Source: Rhodeus uyekii (lineage: Eukaryota > Chordata > Actinopteri > Cypriniformes > Acheilognathidae). From it: a DNA stretch of 64,000 nt. Position numbers and translations under genes: made by a program. The notes under the pieces were generated by a model. The model did not search any database. It was not told the origin of the DNA and saw only the letters and a program-made list of their open reading frames with translations. The stretch covers positions 3,199,001 through 3,263,000 of the forward strand of contig JAWRVZ010000016.1 in assembly GCA_037043235.1 (NCBI GenBank). Direction: 5' to 3'. This document shows positions 30,377-41,109 of the stretch, in pieces. The number at the start of each line of letters is the position of its first letter. Positions within the stretch are counted from its first letter, which is position 1.

Positions 30377-31251
30377 TCACTGAGAGAGCACCCTGGTTCC
30401 TGGGGCGGCATCGAGGTCCAATTGGTAAAACCTCATAAAAGTGTGCGGCGAAGACCAGCCAGCCGCAGCACAAACATCAGGCAAGGAAACTCCGGAGAGG
30501 AGAGCCTTGGATGCCGCCATGCCCCGAGTGGAGTGGGCTCGGACCCTCAGAGGAGAAGCATGTCCGGCCGACTCGTAAGCTAGACAGATAGCCTCGACTA
30601 TCCACCTGCTTAGGGTTTGCTTAGAAGCTGGAGCCCCCTCAGGAGCCCCAAAGCAAACGAACAGTTGGTCCAACCTACGCCAAGTGGCAGTCTTGGGACG
30701 CAAGCGTCCAGTGCTCACACTGGACAGACCTTGTTCCTGCTCCTACTCAAGATCGCCAAATGGGGGGTGGGCAGAAGGCCTGCAGCGTGACAGACCGAGC
30801 CACATTAGTGGGAACCTTGGGGACATAGCCTGACCTCGGGTGGAGAAAGGTTTTTCCCATTCCGGGCCGAACTCGAGGCATGAGGGAGCCACCGAGAGGG
30901 TCTGAAGATCCCCGACCCTCTTATGCGAGGCATAGCCAGCAAAAGAAGGGTGTTAAGAGAGAGAAGCTGAAAGCTCCTCTAAGGTTCAAAGGGTGCCTGG
31001 GACAGGCCTAGGAGTACCACAGACAAGTCCCAGGCAGGCACCCTGGTCTGTGCCGCAGGTCTCAGCCTTAGTGTGCCACGGAGGAAACGAGTGACTAGGG
31101 GGTCCCTGCCCAAGGATACCCCACCCAGAGGTATATGGCAAGCTGCTATGGCAGCCACATAAACCTTCAAGGTGGAGGGGGAGAACCCTGCCGCAAATCT
31201 TTCTTGCAGGAACACCAGCACTTTGCCAACCTGACAGGTTACTGGGTTCAC
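30377..31251 (-). pseudogene. DIRS tyrosine recombinase
   Basis: The N-terminal part (31251-30979) has SPSTLKVYVAAIAACH and DPLVTRFLRGTLRLRP. The C-terminal part (30718-30377) has KQTLSRWIVEAICLAY, RAHSTRGMAASKAL, GWSSPHTF and RFYQLD, giving the HxxR, W and catalytic Tyr elements of phage-integrase-like recombinases. The two blocks lie in the same strand but are separated by a frame break around 30720-30980. It would integrate the circular DNA intermediate. Confidence 0.82.
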
Positions 31252-31576
31252 CTGCCTTTCACTACACCAGGACGTGAAGAGTTTCTACTTCAAGGCGTAG
31301 AGTTTCCTCGTGGAGGGAGCTCTGGACTGAAGGATGGTCTCCACAACCTCGGCTGAGAGACCGGATTCTATGAGCTGGACCCCCTAAGGGGCCAGACCAC
31401 AGCTACATTAGCTCTGGGCGGGGGTCAGCAACCCTCCGCCTGGGCCAGAACTCCCAGGAGCAGAGTGATAGGGGGAAAAAGTGTACAGGCGTAGCCTCGG
31501 TCACACCTGTACCATGGCATCCCGCCCCAGAGGCGCTGGATGTTTTAAACGAAAGCCACAGAGGGCAGAGAAATTC

Positions 31577-33185
31577 TTACGGAGGCAAACAGGTAAACCT
31601 GTGCCCTGCCATATCTGTCCCCAATCTGCTCCAGATAAGAAGGGGACCAAGAGTTCTAGCCCTCGGGGAGAACCCCTGGTTTTCAGCCACTGCTGCAGGG
31701 GTCTTGTGCACCGACGACCCAGTGGGGTAACGCTGGAGCCGCTGCATGAGCCCTAACATGGCTGCCCCTTGATACTCTTGACGGCTGAACGAAGGCCTGA
31801 ATGCGCCCGGGGAAGAGCCGAGCAGACATGGCCACTGAGTCCCAGTGACTCCCAAGAAAGTGGTTCTCTGCGTGGGAGAAAGTACACTCTTCTTGGTGTT
31901 CAGCCCTAAGAGTGTCACTCGTCGCTTAACGGCTAAACGAAAGGCCTGGATGCGCTCGGGGAAGAGCCGAGCAGACATGGCCACTGAGTCCCAAATGACT
32001 CCCAAGAAAGTGGATCTCTGTGTGGGAGAAAGTACACTCTTCTTGGTGTTTTGCCCTAAGCGTCGAGAGACGAGAACCAAGAGTTCTTCCGCATGCTCAG
32101 GGTGCGTGGGCATCGCCCCGTGACCTTGATTGCGAAGCGGGTACCCCTCAGGGAGAACCCCTGGTCTTTAGCCACCCAGCTTGATGCTCTTAACGGCTAA
32201 ACGAACAGCCTGGATGCGCTCGGGGGAGAGCCGAGCAGACATGGCAACTGAGTCCCAAATGACTCCCAAGAAAGTGGATCTCTGTGTTGGAGAAAGTACA
32301 CTCTTCTTGGTGTTTAGCCTTAACCCCAGCTCCTTTATGTGCGGGCACAGCATCTCGATGTTGTGCTGCTAACTGCGGCGACTCGGCCAGGGTAAGCCAT
32401 AGTCGTCGATATAGTTTCGGACACGATAGTCCCTTACAAGTGCAGCGGAGCTTAGAGCAGCGTCCCCTCCTAGGTGAACGTGCGGGGTGAGAGCGCCAGA
32501 CCGAAAGGGAAGCACCAATACTGGTACGCCTTCCCCCCTGAAGGCGAACCACAGGTACTTCCCACTGTGGAAGGATGGAGACGAGGGATTATACGTCTCT
32601 GATGTCGACCGTGCCGGACCAGTATACCTGATCTGTACTACGATCTGCTTGAGCGTTATACCTCATTCATTTTGAATTTTAGAGGCCTAACTGCTATTAA
32701 AGAGACGCAAATCCAGAATGAGCCGCAACCCTCCATCCTCTCTTGGAACTATAAAGTACTGGCTGTAAAACCGGACTCGCTGTTCACGAGGGGTACATAC
32801 TCGATGATCCCCTTTCGCCAGCAAAGTGTCTACTTCTTGTTCCATGACCAGAGCCTGCCGAGGGCCTACCACTGCCCGAGGACCGGGGTGGTGGACCCCC
32901 AAGATAATAGCGTACCCGAAGGTTACCGCATGCAGGACCCACTGAGAGATACCGGGTAGCCCAGAATTCTACTAGGGGAACCAGCCTCCCTGGGCTGGCC
33001 TCTGGTGCTAAGAACATATCCACCACTGAGCCGAGGCTGATTCCGGAAACCCGGGTGGACTGCTCTAGGACCCTCCTTGGAGGGGGTGGTTTTCCCATGG
33101 CGGGCTGACTGTTGAGCTGCTCCAGGGATACACCACCTTGTTGTGGCTTGGTGTCAGGGCCGCTTACTCTTAGCCTTCTTGGCAT
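31577..33185 (-). pseudogene. DIRS reverse transcriptase / RNase H
   Basis: RT begins near 32900 with VPREDGGLRLILDLRLFN. The catalytic YIDD is encoded at 32413-32402 in RNYIDDYG. Downstream KKSVLSPTQRSTFLGVIWDS and ARLSPERIQA mark the end of RT. Several frame changes separate these blocks. The KKSVLSPTQ...ERIQA segment occurs three times (32350-32190, 32060-31930, 31910-31790), so the region is locally triplicated and non-functional. Confidence 0.8.
31790..32335 (-). repeat. Local triplication within DIRS RT
   Basis: Three direct copies of a roughly 120-140 bp unit at about 31771-31910, 31915-32060 and 32180-32330. Each contains GCCGAGCAGACATGGC, CTGAGTCCCA, ACTCCCAAGAAAGTGG and AGAAAGTACACTCTTCTTGG. 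Copies 2 and 3 share ATGACTCCC spacing that copy 1 lacks (two-base deletion). Confidence 0.85.
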
Positions 33186-33379
33186 TCAGGACAACCCTCA
33201 AATCACCCTTTCTACCAGCGGCTTGAACTTGTCGGCCCGCCCTCCCGGGGTCTACCGGAGGGAGACGGGTCGCGACACTGTTTTTGAGCGGCCCTGTACA
33301 AGGAGCTTTGAGACCGCGCTTGACTGACGGTCTCACGTGGAGGGCGGCGGGGAAGAACTTTACTGAACGCCGCCTGCTG

Positions 33380-34422
33380 TCATGCAGCCTCCTGAAACTT
33401 GTCGACGACGCTTTTCACAGCATCGGCGAACAAGCCCGAAGGGGACAGAGGAGCGTCCAGCAAAACAAATTTGTCCCTATCCTTCATAGCTGACAAATTG
33501 AGCCAAAGGTGTCTCTCCGTAGCCACCAGAGCTGCCATGGAGCGGCCGACAGAGTAGGCCGTCTCCCTAGTGGCCCGAAGAGACAGATCCACGGTCCGGC
33601 GCAGCTCTGCCACTGCCTCCGGACCGATACTGCCGCCCTCGTTGAGGTCCCCAAGCAACTCAGCCTGATATGCCTGCAGCAGTGTCGTGGTGTGCAGACA
33701 TGCTGCGGCTTGACTCGATGCTGAGTATGCTTTCCCCACCAAAGACGATGTGACGCGCATCGGCTTGGAGGGGAGCGCCGGAGCTTTAATGGAGGATGCA
33801 GACTGAGGGACGAGGTAACTCGCCCTCATCCACTTCTTCATCCCTCCATAGCAATGATCTTGTGCCCCTAATACATTATTATACATCGTAATATTATGTG
33901 TATGAATCTTCTCAGAGGCTGGCCTTCCCCAAAATCTAGATACATCGGCATGTAAATCAGGTATGAAAGGCATTGCTCGGCGCGGGGGAATGACGCGAGT
34001 TGGAAGATAACGCTCGTCTAACATACTTTTCCTAGGACGAGCGCTTCTGGTCTCTGCTGGCCAATCAAGCCCCAGACGAGAGACCGCTCGCGCCACAACC
34101 TCAACTAGCTCCTCACATGCGGAGGGTGCCTTATCTGCAGTCTAGATGCCAACAAAATCCAGCACCAAGTTCATCCCACCGGGGCTCGAACCCCGGTCTC
34201 CCGCATAATAGGTAAACACACTAGCCACTGTACCTGGAACTATACTAATGGCACCAAGTGAATATCAAGTGTGGAGAGCATGCAGATAGAACCTCTCGCA
34301 GTCCTTACAGCCGACCATGCATGCTCTACTCCCAAACAGAAAACACACATAACATGTGTATCCCTATCCGTTATGGAACGCGGACAAGGATAAACACACA
34401 GTCTGAAATTCTGTTCATCCAC
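33380..34422 (-). pseudogene. DIRS gag, interrupted
   Basis: The first part (34422-34260) encodes FRLCVYPCPRSITDRDTHVM then CVFCLGVEHAWSAV, a Cys/His-rich start seen in other DIRS copies. It stops inside a tRNA-like insert at 34171-34250. The frame resumes at 34096-33380 with LGLDWPAETR, LQAYQAELLGDL, ELRRTVDLSLRATRETAYSV and ATERHLWLNLSAMKDRDK. An AT-rich stretch near 33865-33925 also looks foreign to gag. Confidence 0.78.
34171..34250 (-). mobile_element. tRNA-Asp-like insert
   Basis: On the minus strand TTAGTATAGT (D-arm start) and GCGGGAGACCGGGGTTCGA (anticodon stem 3' side, variable loop and T arm) match vertebrate tRNA-Asp. The central part is altered and the anticodon stem cannot pair, so it is not a working tRNA gene. 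It is flanked by a 9-bp direct repeat GCACCAAGT (34162-34170 and 34251-34259), as expected of retroposition. It interrupts the DIRS gag. Confidence 0.6.
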
Positions 34423-34494
34423 TCCATTTCACACAATATTCCTGATTTTTAAAACTATCTTAGTCTCAAAATCACTCTCACACAGACACAGCAC

Positions 34495-34690
34495 GCTGAA
34501 GACATTCAGAGCTGACGCGCCCGGGTTTCAGACGCGCTCTTATGCTCTTCCTCATGACGTCACCGGCAATCGCCGGCAGTGACGCATTCACACGCGTTCG
34601 TCTCTCATTGGTTGCACAGATCTTCACGTGACCGAGGAAGACTACTTCCCCTAGCGCTTTGACGCAACTCGACTTCCCTGAAAGGGAACC
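34495..34690 (-). repeat. DIRS right inverted terminal repeat
   Basis: Reverse complement of the left repeat from GCGTCAAAGCGCTAGGGGAA inward to AAACCCGGGCGC, then diverging. It ends about 45 bases short of the left repeat's outer end, with a different terminal motif (CTTCCCTGAAAGGGAAC). Confidence 0.85.
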
Positions 34691-34860
34691 TAGGCATTGA
34701 AGAAGTTTTAGAAACCGCCTTAGTTTTTTTTTTTTCTCTTGGAGCAGAGCAACACAGCGTGCAGCCAGCGCCCTTCAAGTGCTGACCATGTGCGCTCTGC
34801 TCCAAGCAAATCAAAACATAAGATGTGTGAAACCCTGCCTCTTCTAGTGATGGTGGGGGA
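34690..34860 (-). pseudogene. Outer DIRS gag N-terminal fragment
   Basis: Minus-strand EEAGFHTSYVLICLEQSAHG followed by LKGAGCTLC matches the Cys/His region of fish DIRS gag. The inner DIRS inserted shortly after, and the continuation lies at 29978-29890. Confidence 0.65.
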
Positions 34861-35529
34861 AACACATACTCTAAAACTTGTTGGTTGACCATTAATATAA
34901 AAATTTTGGAAGTCCCATTTCTTTTTAAACTAGCTAGGAAAATATATACTTTTGTTTCACACACACAGATCAACCAGATTCACACAAACACAACCGACAC
35001 AGAGCTTTTTTGAAGACACTCAAAGCTTCTGCCGCCCTTTTATGACCCTGGACCATGACGTCACCGATCATTCCTCAATCGTTCGATCGATCTCACAGCG
35101 CTTCACGAGACTACATGCCAAGGCATTCTCCTAGAGTTTCGATGCAGCGAGTGAAAGGGAACAAGCCCAACCCAGGTAATAGAAAATGAAACGCAAAAGT
35201 AATGTAACATTCTTTTTCTTAAAAAGTATCTAAGTAATGCAATTAGTAACATTTTTAAGTGAGTAACTTAATATTGTAATGCATTACTGTTCAAAGTAAC
35301 TTTACACAACACTGCATAATTCACTCTATGCACACTCTGTTCACCATATCAACTGAAAAATAAACTCTTAAAACTCCTCTGCTTTGCAAAGTAGTTAATT
35401 ATATGTTAAAGACCACCTGCATGTTGATGTGATTGGTTCCAAAATATTTGTGAGTAGAGAACAAGGGTTTTCCCATTTGCAGGAACTCGAATTGTGGTGA
35501 GAATTGACGCTGTTGGAATGCTCTCCATG

Positions 35530-35955
35530 TGTCACGGAACATCCATGTGCAGGGGAAGAAGTATTTATTTGTAAACAATAACTCAACATAAACGTGAAAC
35601 AAAAACCCACGAGGGGGAAAACATGACACTAACGTAAACGGGTAACACGTAAGGAATGCACAGAAATACCGGATGAACCAGTTGCACAAGGAGCGGGAAC
35701 CCATACAGGGAAGCAAACACTCCATGTAAACAATCCATATGAGACAACAACACGACACAGGACAACAAACACACCGGGATTAAATAGGGAACACATGAGG
35801 AAAGGTAACGAGCAGAGACAGATGGGATCAATGAAGGGAAACGAGGGAACAAGATGGGCGGGGTTACACAATAACAAGACACAACAAAGGGTAGTGTCAG
35901 AGCTCTATCAACCAGCACACTTAGAAACCCAAACTGAAGTGACAGAACCCTCACA
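35530..35955 (-). mobile_element. Solo LTR
   Basis: On minus it starts TGTGAGGGTTCTGTCACTTC and ends TTCCGTGACA. It shares GGTTCTGTCACTTC and the ACCC(C/A)(A/G)CCCATCTTGTTCC block with the LTR at 59555-60241, so the same family. No matching flanking duplication seen. Confidence 0.7.
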
Positions 35956-36942
35956 CAATAATAACAGTAAACAGGTTTGGAACACTTGAGGATGAGTAAA
36001 TAATTGCAGGATCAATTAAAGTTATTAAACTTATTATAGAATGATCCTAATGGAAACACCTTAAGTGTTATTATCAGCCAAGATGATCCTCAGACAATCA
36101 AAGATTGAGTTAAAATGAGATAAACACATTAAAAGTGTGCAGTTAAGTGGAAAGCATTTCAGCAGCTCATTGTTTCCTCTCACTGACAGCTGGTGTCCCT
36201 CTTTCTCAGAACAGATTCTCTTGTTCAGCAGGCATTGAATTGCTGCAGCATGAACAGTGCATGCACTCAGGGGCGATAAATGGAGATGATTGGCCATTTT
36301 ATATCCGATCTTTCGCTCAGCACAGCCTGTACAGCTGTAATGTTCCACTGGGAATACTCTGAAATAACAGGATCCCTCGGAAGCAACATTATCCTACCAG
36401 AGGTGAATTGAAGTTCAGTTTTAGCTGTCTCTGCTCAAAACCAAAGAGACAGAGGGCATCGATTACAAGGATCTGTGGGTCTGTTAGGCCCATGTAAAAG
36501 TGAATATGTGCATAGTAATGAGTTATTTGTGAAATGCTAAGAGTTTTACGTTTACTTGGCTGTATTTTATTAAATTAAATGGTCACGTTATTTCATAAAA
36601 TGATGCACTCAGTATTTGTGAGGAGATCATTGAATGAGACTGACATAAAAAATAAGTGTATTGACATTATTACGAACCTCCTTAAAGACAAACATGTTAT
36701 AGAAAAGGAAAACTTTACTTTAAAATATTACAAATGTTATGAATATTTATTCACTCATTGATGTTCTTTATGCATGTTGGTTTGAAATTTGTAAAAAAAA
36801 AAAAAAAAAAACTTTAGTCGAGTTTTCCAATCAAAAATGTCATGCTTTCATGTTATTCTTAACTAACATACCCCAATCCACCCATAACAGACTAGTAGAT
36901 ATTTTATTGATATTGTGAAAACAATTAGCAGTTACTAATTCA
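35956..36942. other. Non-coding DNA; possible conserved element
   Basis: No gene. 36060-36480 is complex, repeat-free sequence and a candidate conserved non-coding element. An 18-base A tract lies at 36793-36811. Confidence 0.4.
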
Positions 36943-38470
36943 CTACCGTAACCTTGGTTACCTGAGATAACCAGAAGAAGCACTGCATACTTTCTCAGAA
37001 GTTCTGAAGTCTGATTGGTTAACATTGGTGCACCTGCACAGACAAATGACTTTTCATTCTGCCAAGATAATTAAGACCAGTAGCATTAGTTTCGGCTCAC
37101 ACATATTTGCAGTAGCACGGCAATGTACGGCAAAATACGGCAATGCTGATTCATGTTATTTCAGGGAATTAAGGTTACGTTAGTAGCTGGAACGCTTCCT
37201 TTTGATATGTTTCTCTCACAATGCGTCAGAGCTTTTTTCTTGACGCTATGGAGAACGCACTGAAAAATGCTGTGCAACTAGCAGAGAATGGATTTTGTCT
37301 TGTGAGGCCGTAGCCTGGGGTTGCTTGAAGACAAGGGCCCTAGACAGGCTATTAGAAGGACTTAAAATATCCAAAAGGTCTCTGGCTCGGGACCAATGCC
37401 TGTGGGTATGATATCACCTAGAGAAAACCCATGAGGCAGTTGAATTGGCAGAAAGGATCATGCTTGAAGGGCATGGACTTCTAGATTATAAAAACTAGCA
37501 AAGGTGGAGGGTGAGGATTAACCAGTTGCCGCAAAGATGGGACATTAACCCAATAGGGCAATGCAAGTCCAAGGAAGCTAGTGGTATCACATCCACTATA
37601 CAGTGGGACAGTCTCTGCTTTGTAACTGGCCACACTGAACCACACAAACAACTGCTTTGCTTGCCTGAACTGGTTAACCGGGCAGAGTGGGTATGGTGTC
37701 TGCTCACCTTTGGTAGAGGGGAGATCAGAGAGCAAAATGACCTGTGCCCTAAAGGGGGAGAAGTGAAATGTAGGCGAATTGCCTTGTTTGGGTTTAAGGA
37801 CAATTTAGCTGTCTTTGTGGCCCAAAAACCGAGGCAGGAAGTGTCCACTGACAGACTCTGCAGATCACTATTTTGCTTGACCAATGACAGAGCCAGTAGA
37901 CGGGCAGTCTGTAGTGAGAAAGGCTGAAGGTAGTCCATCATGAGCAGCTTGAATTAGAGCCCTGAAATGCCCTAAGGACAACAGACAAGACCCTGGAATG
38001 GACTGTGTTGAGGCAAGGCGGATTTAGCCTCCTGGCTCCCTTGAGAAATCTGAAAACCTGGTCATGTTTTCCAGCAGACTGGCCAGATATAGGAGAGTGG
38101 TACTCCTTGATAGCTGCGGTTTATACTTTGAATGTGGATGGGATGGTCCTGCCATCCAACAGCTTCTGCATGGGGTGAGCGTTAGATGGAAACAATGCCA
38201 GAGGGGTGCTAAGGGTAAGTAAGGGTAAGGGTAATCTGTCCTCCCAGATTCTCCTCCCTGGTATCAGAGCGGAGTCAGAAGGCACAGAGAGAGCCTTCGA
38301 AAAGAATATTGAGCAATGGGTATTCATTTTCGATGGAAATGTGTGTTCTCTTTTGATAGAAAGAGATCCACTTCCCCTCCATGGTTGCATGTGTGTGTAG
38401 TTCCTAAGGGAGCTACTGAGGAGGCTGCTGCCATTTGGCCCAGTAGCTTCTGAAATGTTTTCAAGGGGCG
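36943..38470 (-). pseudogene. Decayed DIRS retrotransposon (recombinase end)
   Basis: The left terminal repeat (36943-37075; CCGTAACCTTGGTTACCTGA) is followed by a complementary-region-like block (about 37160-37280: AATTAAGGTTACGTTAGTAG, CTTGACGCTATGG). Minus-strand frames then give KQRLSHCIVDVIPLASLDL (37660-37590) and, upstream, RRLNPPCLNTVHS and LLDGRTIPSTFKVY (about 38020-38180). These correspond to the recombinase C- and N-terminal parts. RT and gag are not recognised. It is more diverged than the 30-34 kb copy. Confidence 0.72.
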
Positions 38471-39283
38471 GTTGCTCAGGGAGCTTTCCAGTAAAATTTA
38501 GGTCTGTATTTAGTACAAGTCAAATACTGACCCTGGAACATTATGTGTCTTTATGATCTACTTGATAAAAACCAATGCCCTGGGCAGATTTGCGAGATAA
38601 TTTATTTCAAAGTGAACATTCTGACCAGCCATCATCACAACATAGTTCAGGGAGAAGCATCATTCTCACCTGCATCATTCTATGGCTTCAGTATTTCAGA
38701 GAAAAGTTTCCCCATAGCGTCAAGAGAAAAACTCAGTCCACTTTATTGTAATAAATGCTACACAATGGCAAGTGGAAATACTGGTTTGTTTCAGTTATAG
38801 TGAATCAAGCTAAAATGGGATTGATACACATATTTAATCATATGTTATAATCAAATACACATATAAATCATCCATAACGGGGAAATAGCTCCATAATGAG
38901 GTATAACAGATTATGATAAATATGGCTTGATTTGGCTTGCAGAATTATCTTAATGTTAGAATTATGTTCAAAGATACAGGCTGGTTTGTGCACCAAACGA
39001 GACTGTACAATCTTTTATGAACTCTTTGAAAGATTATTCGTATGGCCACAAAGAAGCAAGTACCAAAAGCATGTAGAAAAAATCAAACATTAATGTGACT
39101 TCTTCATGAGCACTACAGAGACAATCAAGCGTGAATAACATTGACTTTAATACACAAGACTACGAATTCAAACAAGTAAATCTAAAACATAGCACACATA
39201 TAGAGATTAATGAAGATAGAAATTTGTTTCTGCCCATATATTGTCGTCATTGGTTACAACATATTTGTGAAGTAGAGAACATC
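38471..39283. other. Non-coding DNA, no gene seen
   Basis: AT-rich sequence without recognisable repeats or genes. Confidence 0.5.
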
Positions 39284-39962
39284 TGCAGATTCTGGCACTT
39301 CGGTCTTGGTTTTGTGTCGGGATTCGGACATTCATGCTCCTCGTGTTTGTCTTCTGTGTGTGCGCACAAGACTAGTGTTTGCTAGTGCTCATGGACTCTG
39401 TCCTGTCATGTGAGTGTGTATGATTTTGAGATCGCTTGGACTGCGAGCGCATTTTTGAGTAGGGTTCTGTGTAGCACGCGGTTCATATTTACATCGACTG
39501 CGTGCTGTCTTGTCTTGTGCTGTGTTGCGCACATCTTGTGTTTTCAATGGCTGCATGCTTTCATATCATCTTGTTTTGTGTGGGCACGCAGCTTGTGAGT
39601 GTTCTCATTGGCTCATGTCATGTTTTTGTCCATGTCATTGAGCTTGTCGTGTGTTTCTTGTGCCATGTGTGCTCCTGTCTATTTGTTGTGTAACCCTGCC
39701 CGTCTTGGTTCCTCATTATTGGTTTGATTTGCCCTACCGGTTCTCCCTCATTTACTTGTGTTTGATTTTCTTTACTGCTTCGTCATCTTTGAATTGCCGC
39801 TTGGATGTTGAAAGTTGATGCCAAGTCAAGTCAGCAGAGTTTAGTCTTGTTAAGTTTTGCTATGTTTTCCCCTGAGGGGTATATTTTGTTAGACTATTTT
39901 ATTATTAATAATAAGTCTCTGTGATTGAGTCCTTGCCTCATCCCTTCACCCTAACCCTGACA
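39284..39962 (+). mobile_element. Solo LTR
   Basis: Starts TGCAGATTCTGGCACTTCGG and ends ACCCTGACA. It shares GGTTTTGTGTCGGGATT(C/T)GGA, CATTCATGCTC and TTTTCCCCT with the LTR at 59555-60241. An AATAATAAGTC-type signal lies near 39908. Terminal bases have diverged and flanks do not match. Confidence 0.72.
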
Positions 39963-40142
39963 GAATGCTGACAACTGAAATAAATAATGATTTAATAAAT
40001 TAATATATATAAGTTTTAATATAACAAATTTAAAACTAGCATAAAACTAGTCACCACTCTGATCTCAAACAGAGGAATCAGCTGCCAAACAGAGGATATA
40101 CAAGTCATGCGTTTCATCCTCCATTAAAAAGCATGTGCACTT

Positions 40143-40496
40143 TGTCAATACCAGCTCGTTCTCAGTCAGTGACATAATACGGACCACCAATTTTACTGGA
40201 TTCAAACGTTCTTTATTCTAGAGTCAAAGTAAATAAAACCCAAAAATCATATTCTTAAATCATAAAAGACATCAAAAGGTGACTTTTCCTGAGTCGCTGT
40301 ATTCCCAGGAACGGGAGCAAAAGGAAGTCAGATCGTCTGTCTCAGTCTCCTTCTCCCCCTGGGGAGAGGACAAGCACCCGTCTTTATCCTAGCCTTAATC
40401 AAGAGGAGATGAGCTAGCAGGGGGGGCGCGATCCTTCGCACTCTCCAATATAGATCGCCACCCACAGGCGTGGAGAGGAAGCGCAGGGTCGTAACA
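40143..40496 (-). repeat. LTR (downstream copy) of the Gypsy derivative
   Basis: 354 bp. Compared with its partner it lacks about 60 bp after AAAAATCATATTC and has a G run of 7 where the partner has 20. Confidence 0.88.
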
Positions 40497-40699
40497 CCTC
40501 CCTCCTAAAAAAAAAAAAAAAAAGATTCGCCACGAATCTACAACAAAACAAAGACAGTTAAGCAATAACCTCCTTTTAGGAAAAAATAAATTTAACTTTT
40601 CAGCAACTTCTACTCGTCACTCCAACATCTCTGGGCCCTAGAGATGCAAAGAGAAAAAAAAAAGAAAAAGAAAACAGGCAACGTAGAAAACACTAGTTA

Positions 40700-40997
40700 A
40701 ATTCTAGAAAGGGCATCCGCTATAACGTTATCTTTTCCTCTAATGTGTTTGAAAATGATCCACGATGGATTAACACAAATTCATCAGCCATAGATTCCAA
40801 TGAATCACTACGAGCTTCAAACTCGGTTTTTGTCTCTAAAATTTCTTGGTCAACAAGTGATCGCTTCAAAACGGTCACAATTGTTTCCCTCAGCCTTTTA
40901 TCCTGAAACGATCGGCGATTTGCACAAATTGCTCCTTTGTACAACTCTCAAGTAATACTTCTGACGGACACGCCACGAAATCGACCACCGAAGACAT
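40700..40997 (-). pseudogene. Truncated Gypsy gag joined to RNase H end
   Basis: The gag start ATG at 40997-40995 gives VDFVACPSEVLLESCTKEQF, the usual N-terminus of fish Gypsy gag. A frameshift near 40900 moves the continuation (DKRLRETIVTVLKRSLV) to the next frame. At 40755-40700 a third frame gives FKHIRGKDNVIADALSRI and a stop, the signature end of Gypsy RNase H. Everything between is deleted. Confidence 0.8.
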
Positions 40998-41109
40998 TGT
41001 TCATTTAATCTTCGTACAATACAAACAAAATAAAGTACTCATACAGGTGAGACTGATTACTAAGAATACAATTTCTATCCACCACTGTTTCGAAGAGAGA
41101 CTACACAAG

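Larger units (their letters stand above)
29979..34690 (-). mobile_element. Inner (young) DIRS-group retrotransposon
   Basis: Inverted terminal repeats at 29979-30200 and about 34495-34690, with an internal complementary region at 30232-30326. This is the diagnostic DIRS1 layout. The coding order on the minus strand is gag (34422-33380), RT/RNase H (about 33185-31577) and tyrosine recombinase (31251-30377). No target duplication is expected, and the ends sit inside the outer element's gag. Frames are broken: gag by a tRNA-like insert, RT by frameshifts and a local triplication. It is GC-rich compared with its surroundings. The two inverted arms look identical over about 150 bp, so the insertion is recent or has been homogenised. 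Confidence 0.88.
29051..35158 (-). mobile_element. Outer (older) DIRS-group retrotransposon, interrupted
   Basis: Terminal inverted repeats at 29051-29260 and about 35000-35158 share CCCTGAGAGGG-like ends, ATGACGTCA and a CTTTTATGA/TCATAAAAGG box. Minus-strand coding remnants lie inside: gag at 34860-34690 (EQSAHGQHLKGAGC) resumes at 29978-29890 (FSQGSDPAVAKAQRR) on the far side of the inner element. An RT fragment at 29462-29274 (SEDWFVTFFLK, GGKVYLFQRLP) corresponds to RT motif A and following. The recombinase is not found, so the copy is internally deleted. Confidence 0.78.
28600..35315 (-). mobile_element. DNA element split by nested DIRS retrotransposons
   Basis: The left arm 28610-29050, read on minus, matches 22870-23890 of the other copy in order: GTTTGTTTG/AATAAC, AAATGTAAAGGCC-like, TTTAGTCTAGAACTACA, then TAAATT(C/T)AAAAGTAATGC. 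The right arm 35160-35315 continues on the other side with GGGTTGGGCTTGTT and CATTACTTTTGCGTT. The join GGGCTTGTT|GTTTG shows the insertion point directly. Ends at about CAACACTGCA. Confidence 0.68.

Noticed and set aside
34171..34250. A functional tRNA gene
   Set aside because: The anticodon stem cannot pair, the middle is altered and the T stem has a mismatch; it fits a retroposed fragment better.
35583..35954. 123-codon hydrophobic minus frame as a membrane protein
   Set aside because: It lies within a solo LTR; hydrophobicity comes from T-rich sequence.
37511..37927. 138-codon plus-strand frame
   Set aside because: It is antisense to DIRS recombinase remnants that have recognisable motifs on the minus strand.
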